Shown one piece after another: positions 32,701-46,300 of a DNA stretch of 64,000 nucleotides (position 1 is the first letter of the stretch; each line of letters begins with the position of its first letter). The position numbers and the translations under genes were made by a program. The notes below the pieces were generated by a model, which worked only from the letters and a program-made list of their open reading frames with translations, was not told where the DNA came from and did no database searches. Origin of the DNA: Edaphochlamys debaryana (lineage: Eukaryota; Chlorophyta; Chlorophyceae; Chlamydomonadales); assembly GCA_016858145.1 (NCBI GenBank), contig JAEHOE010000029.1, positions 964,665-1,028,664 on the forward strand, written 5' to 3'.

Positions 32701-34302
32701 ATGGCTCAGGCCCTACGCGGACTGCAGTCGCTACGCTGCCCGACAGCAGCTAGAAGCTCAGACAATGCCGTCGCTGCAACCTTGGCAGCCCGGCCCCCCA
32801 CCCGCGTCGCGCCCGGTTGCGCATCGCCTTCGCTGCCGGTGCCTCGGCCGCGCGAGGGCGCCCGTGCAAAGGTCGTGACGCGTGTCGCGAGCCGAGACCT
32901 GCAAACTGAGGCTGAGAGGTTTGTGGCGAGCCTGGAAGCGGATGCCGTCGGGTCCGATGCCGAGGACGACGCCCTGGACGCTTCGCAGCAGGCCACGCTG
33001 CAGGAGCAGATCAGGGCTCTGCGTCAGGAGGTGGGGTGGGGTGGGGTGGGGGGTCTGCAGGGTCAGCTGAGGTGCAGCGTCGGGGGGCACCAACCGCAGA
33101 CACGATGCTTGTGGACGTCAGGGGGATGGTGATGCGGGGGTCGGTCCCGCCCGACTGCGTCCACTGTCTGGGCATCCACCCCAGCCAGAATGCTGACTGG
33201 CCATTCTGTTTCTGTCCCCTTAATACACTGCTGTGCCAACCCTCGGACCACAGGAGGCTCGCCTCTCCGCCTCCATCGACGCCATCTACAACACCACCTT
33301 CGGCGGCCTCACCGTGCAGGTGCTGCCAGCTGCTGCCTCTGGATTCCGCATGCATGCGCCTGTTGGAACACGGATCCCGTTGAAGGCATGCCTTGCCCCT
33401 GGACCCAACCCAACAGCCTGCCCCTGAGGCCCCGACCCTTCCCGCTGCCCATCCACTTCCCAACAGGTCCCCACCGCCGTCTCCGCCGACGAGGCCGAGG
33501 GCCGCGAGCTCCAGGATGGCGACACAGAGTCTGTGTCGTACCAGGCCATGAGCGAGGCCGTGTTCAGCGACGTTGGCCGGGAGCGGCCGGCGCTCGCTGA
33601 GGCTCTCATGGGGGCGGCGGAGGCGCGCAGTGCGGACGCGTGGCGGGCGTTCCAGTCGCAGGTACGGCAGGCCGTGGTTTACTGGGTTTTCCTGTGCTGG
33701 GGGTGGGGGACAGGTGGTTGTCTTTGTGGTTGTGGACGGGTACGGATGCCGTCCGCGGAATGGGGGGGGGCGGAGGAGACTGCGGTTGGTGACGTGGCTC
33801 GTGTGGCCATTCAATGCCAGATCGGTTGACGAAACGGCTCCCCTCCCCTCACCCTGCCCTCTCCCCCCCCTCCCCACCCCTCAGGCCCGCACTCTCAAGC
33901 TCCAGCGCTCCCGCGTGTCCCGCGAGGCCGAGGAGGCGGAGGCCGTGCTGCTGGCGGCGGAGCGGGCGGACGCCAGGTGCGGTTGGCGGTTGGCGGTTGG
34001 CCGGTTAATTGATTGGTTGGGTTGGCGGTTGGTTGGTTGGACGTCTGGGCCGCGTGCACGGAGGTGGCGGGTGCACTGAGATGGTCGACCGGTTGTGGGT
34101 CGCGCTCTGGCGATATCGAGCAACGTATTGCGCCCAACCACGCCCCTCTCTCTCTCTCTCTTCACTCTCTGCCGTGCCCCGTCGCCCCCGCCTCCGCAGG
34201 CGCGGCGGGGCCGTGGGCGCAGCGGCGGGCCGGGGCTTGGCGGTGCCCCTGGCCCCGGTGGGAGCCGAGGCCGCCGCCGGAGGCGCGGGCGCAGCGCGGC
34301 AG
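32701..34302 (+). other. CHLH exons 1-5: transit peptide and N-terminal extension
   Basis: Exons: 32701-33030, 33254-33319, 33467-33661, 33885-33976 and 34200-34302. After the transit peptide, residues 70-230 are acidic and helical (ERFVASLEADAVGSDAEDDA, LKLQRSRVSREAEEAEAV), then Gly/Ala-rich. This region has no counterpart in plant CHLH that I recognise. A further in-phase 33-nt micro-exon could exist at 34391-34423. Splice sites here rest on phase alone, so this part is less certain than the rest. Confidence 0.7.
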
Positions 34303-37300
34303 GTGGGGCCGGGGTGGGTGGGGTGGGCCGAGGGTTGGGGTGGGATTGAAAGGGGAGGTGTGGGTTGGGGGCGACTGGGTCTGTCTGCAGGAGGGAAGGC
34401 CGGGGCCGGAACCGCAGGGACCGGTACGGCCGTGTGGCACGGCCACACGTCAGGCCAGGGACGAGAATGGGCCGGACACGCACCGACTATCCAACCCACC
34501 CACCAACCAACCACCCAACCGCCTACCTAACCAACCAACCAACCAACCAACCGTCCAACCGCCCAGGCCGGGACCCCCGGCAAGGAGGTCCGCATCGTGC
34601 TGCTGAGCGGCTTCGAGTCGTTCAACGTTGGGCTGTACAAGGACGCGGCGGCGGCGCTGCGCCGGCAGATGCCCAACGTCACGCTGCAGGTGGGGGGTAC
34701 GGGGCCAGGATGCGATGGTTACAGCAGGAACCGCCTCCGAGCACCAGCTGAGAGGGGTTAAGCGTAAAGCGCCACCTACCGGGTATGGGCCTCCATACCA
34801 GCACCACCCTCAGCTGCAGCCAACTGTTGGTCGTTTAACCACAACGAGGGGGTCGCCGAGGGGACAGGGGGGCAGGGGGCCAGGGCCAGGGGGCGAGGGA
34901 CAGGGGGCTGGAGAATAGCGGAGGGCAGGGGCAGATGCCCAACGTGACGCTGCAGGTTTGTAAGGGGGCGCGTGCTTGCCAGCGCTGAACGCCCGGGACA
35001 GTGGCTACTTCAAGGGCCGGCTTTCAGGTCCTGCCCGCCTTCGCACGAACCCCCCCCCCTGCCCCTGACAGGTCTTCTCCGACCGCGACCTGACTAATGA
35101 CCTTACTAAGGCCCGAGTGGAGGCGGCGCTGGCGAGGGCCGACATCTTCTTCGGGTCGCTGCTGTTTGACTTTGACCAGGTGCGGACGGGGTTCGACTTT
35201 GACCAGAGTCAAGGACTAGGTTGGACTTGACTTGACGCTGCCCTCTCCCCTCTGTAAGGAGTTTGGTAGGTCCCCTCCACCCGGCTCCTGTTCTTCTCTG
35301 CACTCGCTCACACACCTCTCTGATCCTCGCGCTTAGGTGGAGTGGCTGCGGGCCCGACTGGAGCGAGTGCCCGTACGGCTGGTCTTCGAGAGCGCACTGG
35401 AGCTCATGTCGTACAACAAGGTACGGCATGCTGTACGAACTCTCTGCCTCCACATTTCCCTCTCCTCCCGGACCCCCCTTGCCCTCCCTTGCCCCTCCTG
35501 ACCCTGACTTCCACCCTCCCCCCATCCTCCTTCCCCTCTTCTCCCCCCCTGTCAGGTCGGCACGTTCGCCATGACCCCCGGCAAGGGCCCCGGAGGCCCT
35601 CCCCCGGCCGTCAAGAAGGTCCTCTCCATGTTCGGAAGCGGTCGCGAGGAGGACAAGATGGTGGGTGCAAACTCCCAGAGGGGGGGTGGAGTTGGGGGCT
35701 TTTTGAGGACAGAATGGGGCGAGCATTCTGGGGCTTCGGGACGACAAGGTCCCGGCGTCTGGTAACCCAACAGCCTAGGCGGAGGACAAGATTGTGGGTC
35801 CAAAACTCTGGAGGGGGGTGGTATTGGGGGTTCATTGAAGGGAGGCGGGGGCCCAGGTGGCTTGTCCAGCGGAGGAGGGGGTGCGGGTTTCTGGGGCTTC
35901 GGGATGACCGCACCACACCTTGTGCGCGCACTGTGATGGGGTGCTGCGAGCCTCGCCCCCCCAAAGGACCTCCGACCCTCCCCCCGCCCCCCCAAAGGAC
36001 CTCCGACCCTCCCCCCCTCCCCCCCTGCTCCCCCGCAGGTGGGCTACCTGTCCTTCCTCAAGGTAATGCGGGGGCCCTCATGTTGGGGAGGGGTTAGGGG
36101 TTTTGGTCGGCTAGCTCACTAGCTCAGTAGCTCAGTAGCTGGCAGAGGCAGCCTAGCTCCGGCCTACGGGATTGCGTCAGCCGTCAGTCGTCAACCACAG
36201 GCAGCCTGGCTTTCACGCATGAACTGTATCCACTTTGGCGGCCGTTCTTGTGCAATGCCGTTCGCTGCCGTTCGATCCTTGACCACCCACACGCGCGCAT
36301 CAACGACCCCACCCTCCCCCAGGTCGGGCCCAAGCTGCTCAAGTGGATCCCTGGCAAGAAGGCGGCGGATCTGCGCACGTGGCTCACGGCCTACTGCTAC
36401 TGGAACCAGGTGGGCCCGGGCTGGGCCTGTGGGCTGGGCCCGGCTGGGCCTGGCTGGCTGCGTGTTGCGCTGGACACTGGTATCAGGTTGCTACCCATGC
36501 CCTCCCTGCTCACCTTCCCCGCTTACCCGCGATCCCGCTTCGAAGCCCAGTTTCCATCGTCAAAGATCATCTCCCCTCTCACCCCTTCCCCCCCTGACAG
36601 GGCGGCTCGCCCAACGTGGTGGCCATGTTTGCCTACCTGGTGGAGACCCTGCTGGCGCCCTCGGGTGGGGCCGTTGGCAGTTGGGGCGGTTGGTGGTTGG
36701 CGGTCGTTGGTTCGGTAGCTCAACCGTGAACGCTTGCCCAAGTCCGCAGGCTACGTGCCGCCGCCCGTGGTGGAGACGCCGCCCCTGGGCTGCCTGCACC
36801 CCGGCTACAAGTGAGGGTTGCAATTATCCTGGGAGACGCTCGTCCACTCGCCCTCAATCCTGAGTGCAACCCCTGTGGTTGGCGCAACCCTTGGGGCCCA
36901 ACAATCGACCCACCATTCTCCCCGCTGTTCAATACGTTGGAAACCTACCCCCCCACACACACACCCTCCCCCCCACCCGCTCAACCCCCGCCCACCTGCC
37001 ACAGCGGCTACTTCGAGTCGCCCGCCCAGTACATGGCGTGGTACGGCAAGCACGGGCGGTTGGCAGGTACGGCCCGGACCGTTGGTCGTTGGCCGTTGGA
37101 CGTTGCGCACGGACGGATGATGACAAAGCCCGGTGCCTTGGGGGCACGTGGTCTCATGGAGCGGCGGGCGGGGGTTGGGCTGCCCGAGCCTCTCCCGGCT
37201 GCCCTTCGTTCCCCCCCGCCCCCCCAGCCACCCTCTTGCCGCCCCGGTCGCACCCAACAGGCACCGACGCCCCCGTGGTTGCCGTACTGCTGTACCGTAA

Positions 37301-40300
37301 GCACGTGATCACTAACCAGCCGTACGTGGCCCAGCTCGTGGCGCAGCTGGAGGCGGAGGTGGGTTGTTGCCGTACAGCGCCAATCTCCTATCCCGTGCGC
37401 CTTATGCATCAATCCCCGCGCTTCTCACGTTCATCCCCCGCTCCTCGCCCCCATCTTGTCCATATCTCCCGCTAACCCCTGCCCTTCCCTGCCCATCCCT
37501 CTCCCCGTTCGCTGTCGACAGTTCGTTTGAATTTCACTCCTCCCCCTCCCCCCCCCCAGGGCATCATCCCCCTGCCGGTCTTCATCAACGGAGTGGAGGC
37601 GCACACCGTGGTGGGTTGGCGGTTAGGTGGCGACCGTTGACGGTTGCAAAGCGGTTGGACTTGAACGGTTGCCGAGTGTGCTGCGTGGGAAGACGTTACC
37701 CGGCCAACCTGCCATGCCATACACGCGGGTCGACCCCCCCCCTGTGTCTCCCTCTCACCCTCCCCCCTCTCTCCCCTCACCCCCTTCCCCCTCCCCCCTG
37801 ACAGGTCCGTGACATGCTCACGTCTGACCACGAGCAGGTGAGGGGCGGTGCGGGGCCGGGGCACGGGGCACGGAAAGCGGTTGGGATGCCAGTTTTGTGG
37901 TCTTGATTGGCATGCGCGCCCCTCAGCCTCCCCGCTCCCTTTTCCTCCAACCACCCTTCCCCTTCCCCCCACAAACCGGACCCACGTCCCCCCCCCAGGC
38001 GCTGTTGGCCAAGGGCGACCGCAGCAACGTGAGCCCCACGCTCAAGCGGGATGCAGTAAAGGTGGGTGTGTGGCGGGAGGGGGGGGGCAACCGTAGAAAT
38101 GTTGTGCATGTGTCGGGAGCTGAAAACCAGAGCCCTTGATGGGACGCGGTGGTCAAACCTGCCATTAAGCGGGGATTGAGACGACCAGCGAACATAACCT
38201 GTGGCTCTGACCGCCTCTCCGCCATTCCTGCATGCCTCCCTCTGTGTTGTATCTCTCCCCGCCTTGTTAATCCCCCCCAGGTGGATGCGCTGATCAGCAC
38301 CATTGGTTTTCCGCTGGTGGGCGGACCGGCGGGGTCCATGGAGGGCGGGCGGCAGGCGCAGGTGGCCAAGGTGAGAGGGGGGGGCCAGAGGGGGAGGGGT
38401 GGAGAAGGGGGGGGGGAAGGGGAGGGCCAGAGGGTGTGGTTTGGGTGGGGGAATGCATGTGGGATGAGGGGACGGAGACGGGGAGAACGGGATGATTATG
38501 TCGACGGGATCTCAATTGCACCATGCCCCCTATCCCCCTCCTCCCCCCCCCTCAGGCCATCCTGTCCTCCAAGGATGTGCCGTACGTGGTGGCGGCGCCA
38601 TTACTCATCCAGGACATGGAGAGCTGGAGCCGCGACGGCGTGGCGGGTGAGACGGTTGGCGGTTGGGCGGTTGGTCGGTTGGGGCGTCGACCCGTGTGGT
38701 GCGAGGATGCGGTTGGTTCCCACCCGTGCTGGTTGTGTCCCCCCCCCCCCCTTCCCCCCCCCCTTGCAGGTCTCCAGTCAGTGGTCACCTACTCCCTCCC
38801 CACGTTCCTCCCCGTTGCCCTCATCCCTTCCCCCTGCCTCTCCCCCTCCCCCCTCCCCCCCCCTCCCCCCCTCCCCCTGTCAGGTCTCCAGTCTGTGGTC
38901 CTCTACTCCCTGCCCGAGCTGGACGGAGCCATCGACACAGTGCCCCTGGGGGGCCTGGTGGGGGACAACATCTACCTGGTGAGATCGCCGTACGATGCTG
39001 CCGTACGCATCTGTGTGCCATTCAAGGTTGTCATGCGAAGCATTCAAGTGCGAATGGGATTATTCAACCTTCGCCACATGCCGCCGGCCTCAGCTACATT
39101 CGTCCAAACCACCCCGTCCCTCCCCCCGTCCCTCCTCCCCCAACCTCCACACCCAGCCATCCCCCTTAGCCCCCCGAGCGCGTTGAGAACCTCTCCCCGC
39201 CACGCCCCCCCCCCGCCACCCTGCCACAGGTGCCCGAGCGCGTTAAGAAGATGGCGGGTCGGATCAAGGCATGGGTCGGGCTCCGGCGCAAGACCCCACA
39301 GCAGGTGGGAGTGGGGTTGTGGTTTGGCCGGTGAGGGTGCGGATGAGGGATAAAGGACGCCAGGGTTAATGGGCGGGGGGAAGACGTCCTAAAGGGCCGG
39401 CATCCGCCCTCGGTTTGGCAGTGCAGACGCCGGTTCTCTGTAGGGCAGCTCCTGCTCGAGCCTGTACCCTCCCCCCATCCACGCTCCGCCTAAAAGCCCC
39501 TGCCTTGCTCCCCCCTCCTTCCCCTCGTCCCTGCACCCCCAGAGGAAGGTTGCCGTACTGCTGTACGGCTTCCCCCCGGGGGTGGGCGCCACGGGTACGG
39601 CCGCGCTGCTCAACGTGCCCAAGAGCCTCGAGGTGCGGAGCCGGAGGGGGTGTGACTAGGTTGAAAGGGGGGAGAAATGCTTTGTCTTCAGCGCCTTTTG
39701 CGGATGTCGGGCGCAGGCATTCCGCTCCCGTTCCCCGCTGCCCCCTCCCCTTGGAACCTCCTCCTCTCCCCCTCTCCCGCGAGGGCTCGTTTGCCGCCGC
39801 CTGTTTGTTTCCCCATTTTCCCTCAGAATCTGCTCATATCTCTACGCAAGGCGGGGTACGACCTGGGCCCGGACCTGCCCGAGGTGGGCCCGTGTGGGCC
39901 TCGGGGCGGGGCCTGCGGGATGGGCCTGAGGGCTAAAGTGGGGAGTTGGGAACTGTGGGGAAGGGAAGGGAGGCTGGTGTCCTGCTTAGCGTTCTCCACC
40001 TTCTGCTTCCCCTCCATCCCTCCATCCACCCCCCCCCCCGACAGGACCTGACGGGTCTGGGGGAGGCCCTGGTCACTGCCCTCAAGGGGTTCGAGGACCA
40101 GCGGGCCATCGTGCGGGGGGCGCAGGGTGAGCTTGGGGGGGAAGGACGGGGAGGGGGGAAGTGTGTGTGTTTTCCGTGCCGTGCCGTGCTGCGGTGCCGT
40201 ACTGTGATGGGGGACCAGCGGGCCATCGTGCGGGGGGCGCAGGGTGAGATTTGGTGGGGGGGAAGGAGGGGGAGGGGGGAAGTGTGTGTGTGTATTGCCG

Positions 40301-43300
40301 TGCCGTGCCGTGCTGCGGTGCCGTACTGTGATGGGGGACCAGCGGGCCATCGTGCGGGGGGCGCAGGGTGAGATACCGGTCTTGAAGGGGGGTAGGGGTC
40401 GGGCAGGGTGGATCTTGGGGGAGAGAACGGGGGGTGCGGGGGCGCAGGGTGGGGGACCTGTTGGGGGGAGAGACGGAGGGCGCGTGCCCATAGGCTGCAA
40501 TTGATTGCTGAGATTGATCTCCCCCCCCCCCCCCCTTATTTTCTACAATGATACTGCTGCCCTGCGCGCCTGGGCCCCGCCCTGCCCCGCCCCACCCCAT
40601 CTCGCCTTTGCCACCTTATCCAATGCGACACGATCCCGCTCCTACCCCCCCTCCCCCCTCCCAACCAGGCACCACCCTGCGGGGCGCGGGCCCCGCGGCG
40701 GCCTTCGGAGCCAGCCCCAGCCCAGGGGAGATGACGCCCACCCGCCTCAAGGTGAGTTTGGGTCGAAGGTTTGTCAGGGTTTGGCCGTTTTTTGCGTTCT
40801 TTTGTTTGCCCTACATCCTTGGAGGGCGCCTGCTCTCACCCTGGTCCCTTCGCCTGATCTCCCCACATCCCTCCCTCCGTTGTCGTCCTCTGTCTCAATG
40901 TCCCGCCACTCCTGATCCACTTTCTCCCCCCCCCTCGCCCTCCCCCCCCCTGACAGGAGCTGCTGACCTACCCCCAGGACTGGGGCCCCTCCGAGTGGGG
41001 CCCGGTGCCGTACCTGCCGGATCCTGACGTACTGGTGACGCGGATGGAGCGCCAGTGGGGCGACCTGCGGGTGTACAGGTGCGTGCACGTGCGTACGGCT
41101 GCGTCTGCGTACGGCCCGTACGGTGTGTACGGCTAGCTAGGCCTCCCCTTCCCTCCCCTCACCTCTCACCTCTCACCTCTACCCCCCCTCACCCCTCCGT
41201 GACCATCTCTCATCCCCTCCCTCACCTCTACCCCCCCCCCTTCCTCCCCCCCGCTGACAGGGGCCTCAACACCAGCGCCAAGGGGGGCTACGTGGTCTCG
41301 GGCCTGGCCCTGGGTAACGTGTGGATCGGCGTGCAGCCGCCGCTGGGCATCGAGGGAGACCCCATGCGCCTGCTCTTCCAGAGGGACCTCACGCCGCACC
41401 CGCAGGTGGGGCCGTACGTACGGCAGCACATAATGGTCATACAGAAAGAATGTGGTTTACGGCGTTGCCGTGCAGGGCGTGCGGGAAAACGTGCGGGAAA
41501 AGGGTGTAACCCCTGCTTTCATCCTCGTTACCCCTTTCCCCTGCAGTACGCCGCCTTCTACAAGTGGATCCAGCATGTGAGTTGTTGGCGGTTGGCGATC
41601 GGCGGTTGGCGGTTGGAGTCAACGTCGTCCAGTAGCGTGGGCTCTTGTGGCGAACACCGTTTCCAGGGTTGGCCTGCCGTACTGTGACCGTTTGCATCGC
41701 CCTTCGAAGACCACGGCTGACCGCGAGCTGCTCACAAACTGTACGGTACACCCGCAGGAGTACGGCGCCAATGTCGTACTGCACTTCGGCATGCACGGCA
41801 CCGTGGAGTGGCTGCCGGGGGCGCCGCTGGGTATGGCAGGGCCGGGGCGGGGGAGGACACGACAGGAGGGGGGGCCTTCCCAGACAGACTGGAGAGCAGA
41901 GGACAGGATGGGGGGGCTTTAGGGGGACGTTCGCATTGCGACAGCGACAGCGACAGCAAAAGCGAAAGCGAAAGCGACGAGAAAGCGATGCCGTGGAGGA
42001 GGTGGTGGAGGCGTGACACCACGACGCCATCGGCCGTGCCCCAACCTCAACTACCTCCCCCCCCTCCTGCCCCTTTCCCCCCCCTATCCCCCCCCCTCCC
42101 CCCCCTCAGGCAACAACGGCCTGTCCTGGTCGGACGTACTGCTGGGCGAGCTTCCCAACGTCTACGTCTACGCAGCCAACAACCCGTCGGGTACGGCAGC
42201 CGTACTTTCTTGGTAGCAGCCGTACGATCCGCCGCAGAAGTTTAGCTGCAATGCGCGGTCGAGAGCCAGCAGCGGCTCTTGAGCATTGCGGTCGTGGCTC
42301 GAAGCCTCTGAGCAGCGGGTTGCTCCCTCCCTCTGCTCACTGCCCTCCCATAGAGTCGATCGTGGCCAAGCGGCGCGGGTACGGCACCATCGTGTCGCAC
42401 AACGTACCGCCGTACGGCAGGGCAGGTGGGCCCGCCCCGGGGGTGGGGTGCGTCGCACGCAAGAGTCCGGCCCTGCGGCTGGGGAGGTCCGGGGGTTGGG
42501 GGGACCAGAGAAAGAGACGGCCACCGGGGCGGCGTGGCTGGCGACATTCGCCTCGCCGTAGCGGCAGGCGTAGGGATGCAGTGGGGCCGAAGACTTCATG
42601 CGGCACATGGGGCGTGGGCGTGAGAAGTGGGCGTGCGGAGTCTCTGCGGCTCAGAAGCTTGGCGGTGCTAGCTGAGCTCAGCCCCCACCACCCTGCTTCC
42701 ACCCACCCCCCACCCCCAGGCCTGTACAAGCAGCTGGCGACCCTGCGTGACACCCTCATGGAGTACAGGGAGGCGGCCCAGGTGGGGAGGGGTGGAGGGG
42801 GTGGGGCTGGGAGGGGGGCTGGGGGGAGGAGGACGAGGGGGTCGCTGGAGAGCTGTCCTGGCGGATTGCAGGAGGCGGCACAGGGGGGAAAGGGCTTTGG
42901 ATGAGGCGAGAGGGGTGAAGTGAAGGGGTTTGGGTGGGGTGTGAACAAGGGGATGTGCCCGTGAGTATCCGACGGGTTCACGTCTTCCCGCCCCACACCC
43001 CGGGGGTCCCAGGGACTCCCACCAACCCTTTCGTCCCCTCCCCTGCCTGCACCGCTGATGCAGGCTGCCCGCGCCGCCGCTGGCCTGGCCTCCTCCACCG
43101 CCTCCGCCGCCGGCGCGGGCTCCCACGCCGGCGCCCCCCCCTCCTCCCCCGCTGCCCTGGAGGCCGAGGCTGCGGCCCTCAGGGGGGTGGTGGCGGCGCA
43201 GGCGGGGCCGCTGGTGGACCTGGTCCGTCTGACTGGGCTCGAGGTGGGGGCCTATTGAGGGGATGGGGGGTGCAGGAAGGTGGAAGGCAGCCGGTTAAAG

Positions 43301-46300
43301 TGGACGCCTTACCGATGCCCGTGTTGTGACAACCCCCCTCGTCGAGATGTGTGAAGAACTCCCCCACCCACCCTTCCACCCCCCAAGGTGGACTGCCCCT
43401 ACACCGACCCACACACGGGCGCGGTGGTGCCCCTGCCCTCCCCCCCCGAGCCCCCCGCCGACGGCTCCGCGCCGCCCCCCCTCGCCATCGAGCCCCTCGC
43501 CTTCGACGCGTACAGCACCAAGCTGTACAACTACCTGCAGGTGCGGTTGGCGGTTGACCGTTGGCAGGTGACTGTTGGCGGTTGGCATCTGTGCCGTGCG
43601 TCCAAGCACCAGAGGGCCACCCGATAACCTCACCAAGCAAGGATTCCCTGGCGTCGGCGCGATCCCGCTCAGCAACAAACACCCCCGATCCCCCTCTAAA
43701 TGCCCCCCTCTCCCCCCCCCCTACAGCTCCTGGAGGGCCGGCTCTTCTCCGAGGGGCTGCACGTGCTGGGCGCCCCCCCCTCCCCTCCCCAGCTGCAGCA
43801 GTACCTAGAGGCCTACTTCGGGCCGGGGCTGCCGCGGGCGGCGGTGGAGGCGGTGGCGGGTGGGTCCTTCGGGGGGGGGGGGAAGGGGTCGGGGAGTGGA
43901 GTGTTGGGGGAGTGGAGTGTTGGGGGTTGGAAGCGGGAAGCGGGGGCCAAGTAGCCGGGGCTCGGGGGCGTCGGCGCCGGGAGGCGGTGGCGGGGAGGGG
44001 GGCCTTGGGGTGGGGTCGGCCTGGGGCGGAGCGACTCAAGTATTGGTATCGGGGCCGGGCCTGCCGCGGCGGCCGTGACGGAGGCGGCGGGTGGGTGCGG
44101 GCCCTTGCTCGGCTCCCCCTGGCTCTTGCATCAACGCCGACAAACCGACAAGGACTGGCAGCAATGGCCCCCTGGCCTCTCCCCCTCACGGCCCCCCTGG
44201 CATGTCCCCTGCACCTGCTCGCCCCTTCCCATGATCCTCCGTTCCCCGTGCTGCCCCGCAGAGCGCGGAGAGAGCGGTGCGGCGGAGGTTCGGTCGCGGC
44301 TGGAGCGGCTGTGGGAGGCCGAGGTGGGGGGGAGGCGGGGAAGGGGCAGGGAGGGGGTGGCAAGGGGGAGGGCAGCATGCGTGGGATGTGGTAAAGAGTC
44401 TCAAGACGGGGAAGAGAAGGTTCGGGAGCGGCTGTGGGAGGCCGAGGTGGGGCCGGGAAGCGGGTTATGGGTTGGAGGGGCCTCAGGGACGGAGGCGGCT
44501 TGGGCGGGAGGTGGTGAGGACAGAGATGGTCAGATTGTTCGCGCACAATGTGGAGGTCTGAAGCGTCCCTCAACCCCCGCTCCCACCCCGCCCCATCCTG
44601 CGCACCCCAGGCCGCCACCTCTCCCTTCGAGCCCGCCACCACCTCCACCGCCACCGCCACCACCGCCCCGGCCCCGGCCGCCCCCGCTCCTGCCGGTACC
44701 TCCGCTGCCGCCCCCGCCGCCCCCGAGAAACCCACTCAGGAGCAGCTGGCTGCCCGCCTGGAGGTAAGGGGGGGGGCTTGGCGCTGCACAAAGGGGAAGG
44801 GGGGGGGCGTAGGTGACGTGCTCCCATCAATAAGTCATCAGGACGGGGTGGGTGACCAATGAGTAGCTTGACTTGTTCCCCTCATGTCGCCCCTAGGGGC
44901 CTTGACTCATGCGCACCCCCGTGCGCCCCCCACCGCCCTCTTCCCCTCCCCATGCAGGAGGCAATCGCCATTCGCTCCCTGCTGCTACGGAACACGGAGG
45001 TGGGTTCCAATGGGGGGCGGGGGGGAGGGCCGGGGTGTGGACCATCTCGCCAGGGATGGCCGGCTGCTTCTCGCTCTCCTTGCAGCGCCTGCCCTCTCTG
45101 CACTATCCTCTATTTCGTCGGCTACAAGCTTGTCGATCCCTCGCCCTCTCAGCACTGCAACTGCTCATCCACCAACCAAAGGATGTGTCAAAGTCACCCG
45201 GTCAACCCCCCTCCCCCTTCCCCCAACGACCGTCCCAACCACCCCTTGCACTGTCCAGCCCCCACAAACACGTTCTGCACCCTCCTCGTTCTGTTCCTCC
45301 TTCTCACTTACCCCCCCTTCTCAACCTCCTTCCCCCCCCCCAGGAGCTGGACGGTGTGCTCCAGGCCCTGGGCGGGGGCTACGTGCTCCCGGAGGCGGGG
45401 GGGGACCTGCTGAGGGACGGCACGGGCGTGCTGCCCACGGGTGGGTGGGTGGGTGGGGGGCAGAGGGGCAGGTTGGGGGGCGAAGATGCTGGCGAGAGGG
45501 AGGCGGCTTGGAAGGCAAGGGGGATGGGTCCGGACACTTGGAACAGCAGCGGACCTGACGGACACCCCCCCTCCCCCAACCCCCCCCCCCCCAAGGCCGC
45601 AATATCCACGCGCTCGATCCCTACCGCATGCCCTCCGCCGCCGCCATGGCCCGGGGGTCGGCGGTGGCGGCCGCCATCTTGGAGCAGGTGAGATCCCGGA
45701 TCTGGATCCTGAATCTGGATCTACTACAGGGCTGTTCTATGGGTCGGAGTAATCTGCTGGCTTGTGTTTGCATTGTTCACTCTTGCACGGTCCCCCCAAC
45801 CATCCCCCCCGCCCCCCAGCACCGTGTCAACACCCCCGGCGGCGGCTTCCCGGAGACCGTTGCCGTCAACCTGTGGGGCCTGGACAGTATCAAGAGCAAG
45901 GTGGGGGGGAGGGGGGGAGAGGGAGAGGTGAGGGGGAAGGGGACGAAAGGGGGGGGCAGGAAGGGCAAGGTGGGGGGGCCTGGACAGCATCAAGAGCAAG
46001 GTGGGGGGGAGGGGGGTTTCGGGGGAGGGGTACGATGATGCTGAGTCGGGTTGGGGGTGGGGGTATTTAACGCTGAGAGGGATTGCCCCGCGGAAGCGGT
46101 GGGTGAGAGGGACGGTGGGAGCAGTTTGCACACTTGCCTAGAAAACCCGGTCCAGGGCGAGTCATTCTGGTGAGTCCGTGGGCATCGTGCCGTCGCTGCA
46201 GACAATGCCCCAGCTCCGAACGTGTCGTGCGTGTCAATACACACCACCTTTTCCCCCCTTCCCCCCAAGGGCGAGTCCGTGGGCATCGTGCTGTCCCTGG

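Noticed and set aside
34391..34423. CHLH micro-exon encoding EGRPGPEPQGP
   Set aside because: It has AG/GT borders and keeps phase, but lies in low-complexity sequence without any conservation evidence, so it was left out of the model.
43179..44735. 518-aa minus-strand open frame
   Set aside because: Antisense of CHLH exons and C-rich introns. It is Pro/Arg/Gly-rich with no family similarity, whereas the + strand exons phase perfectly.
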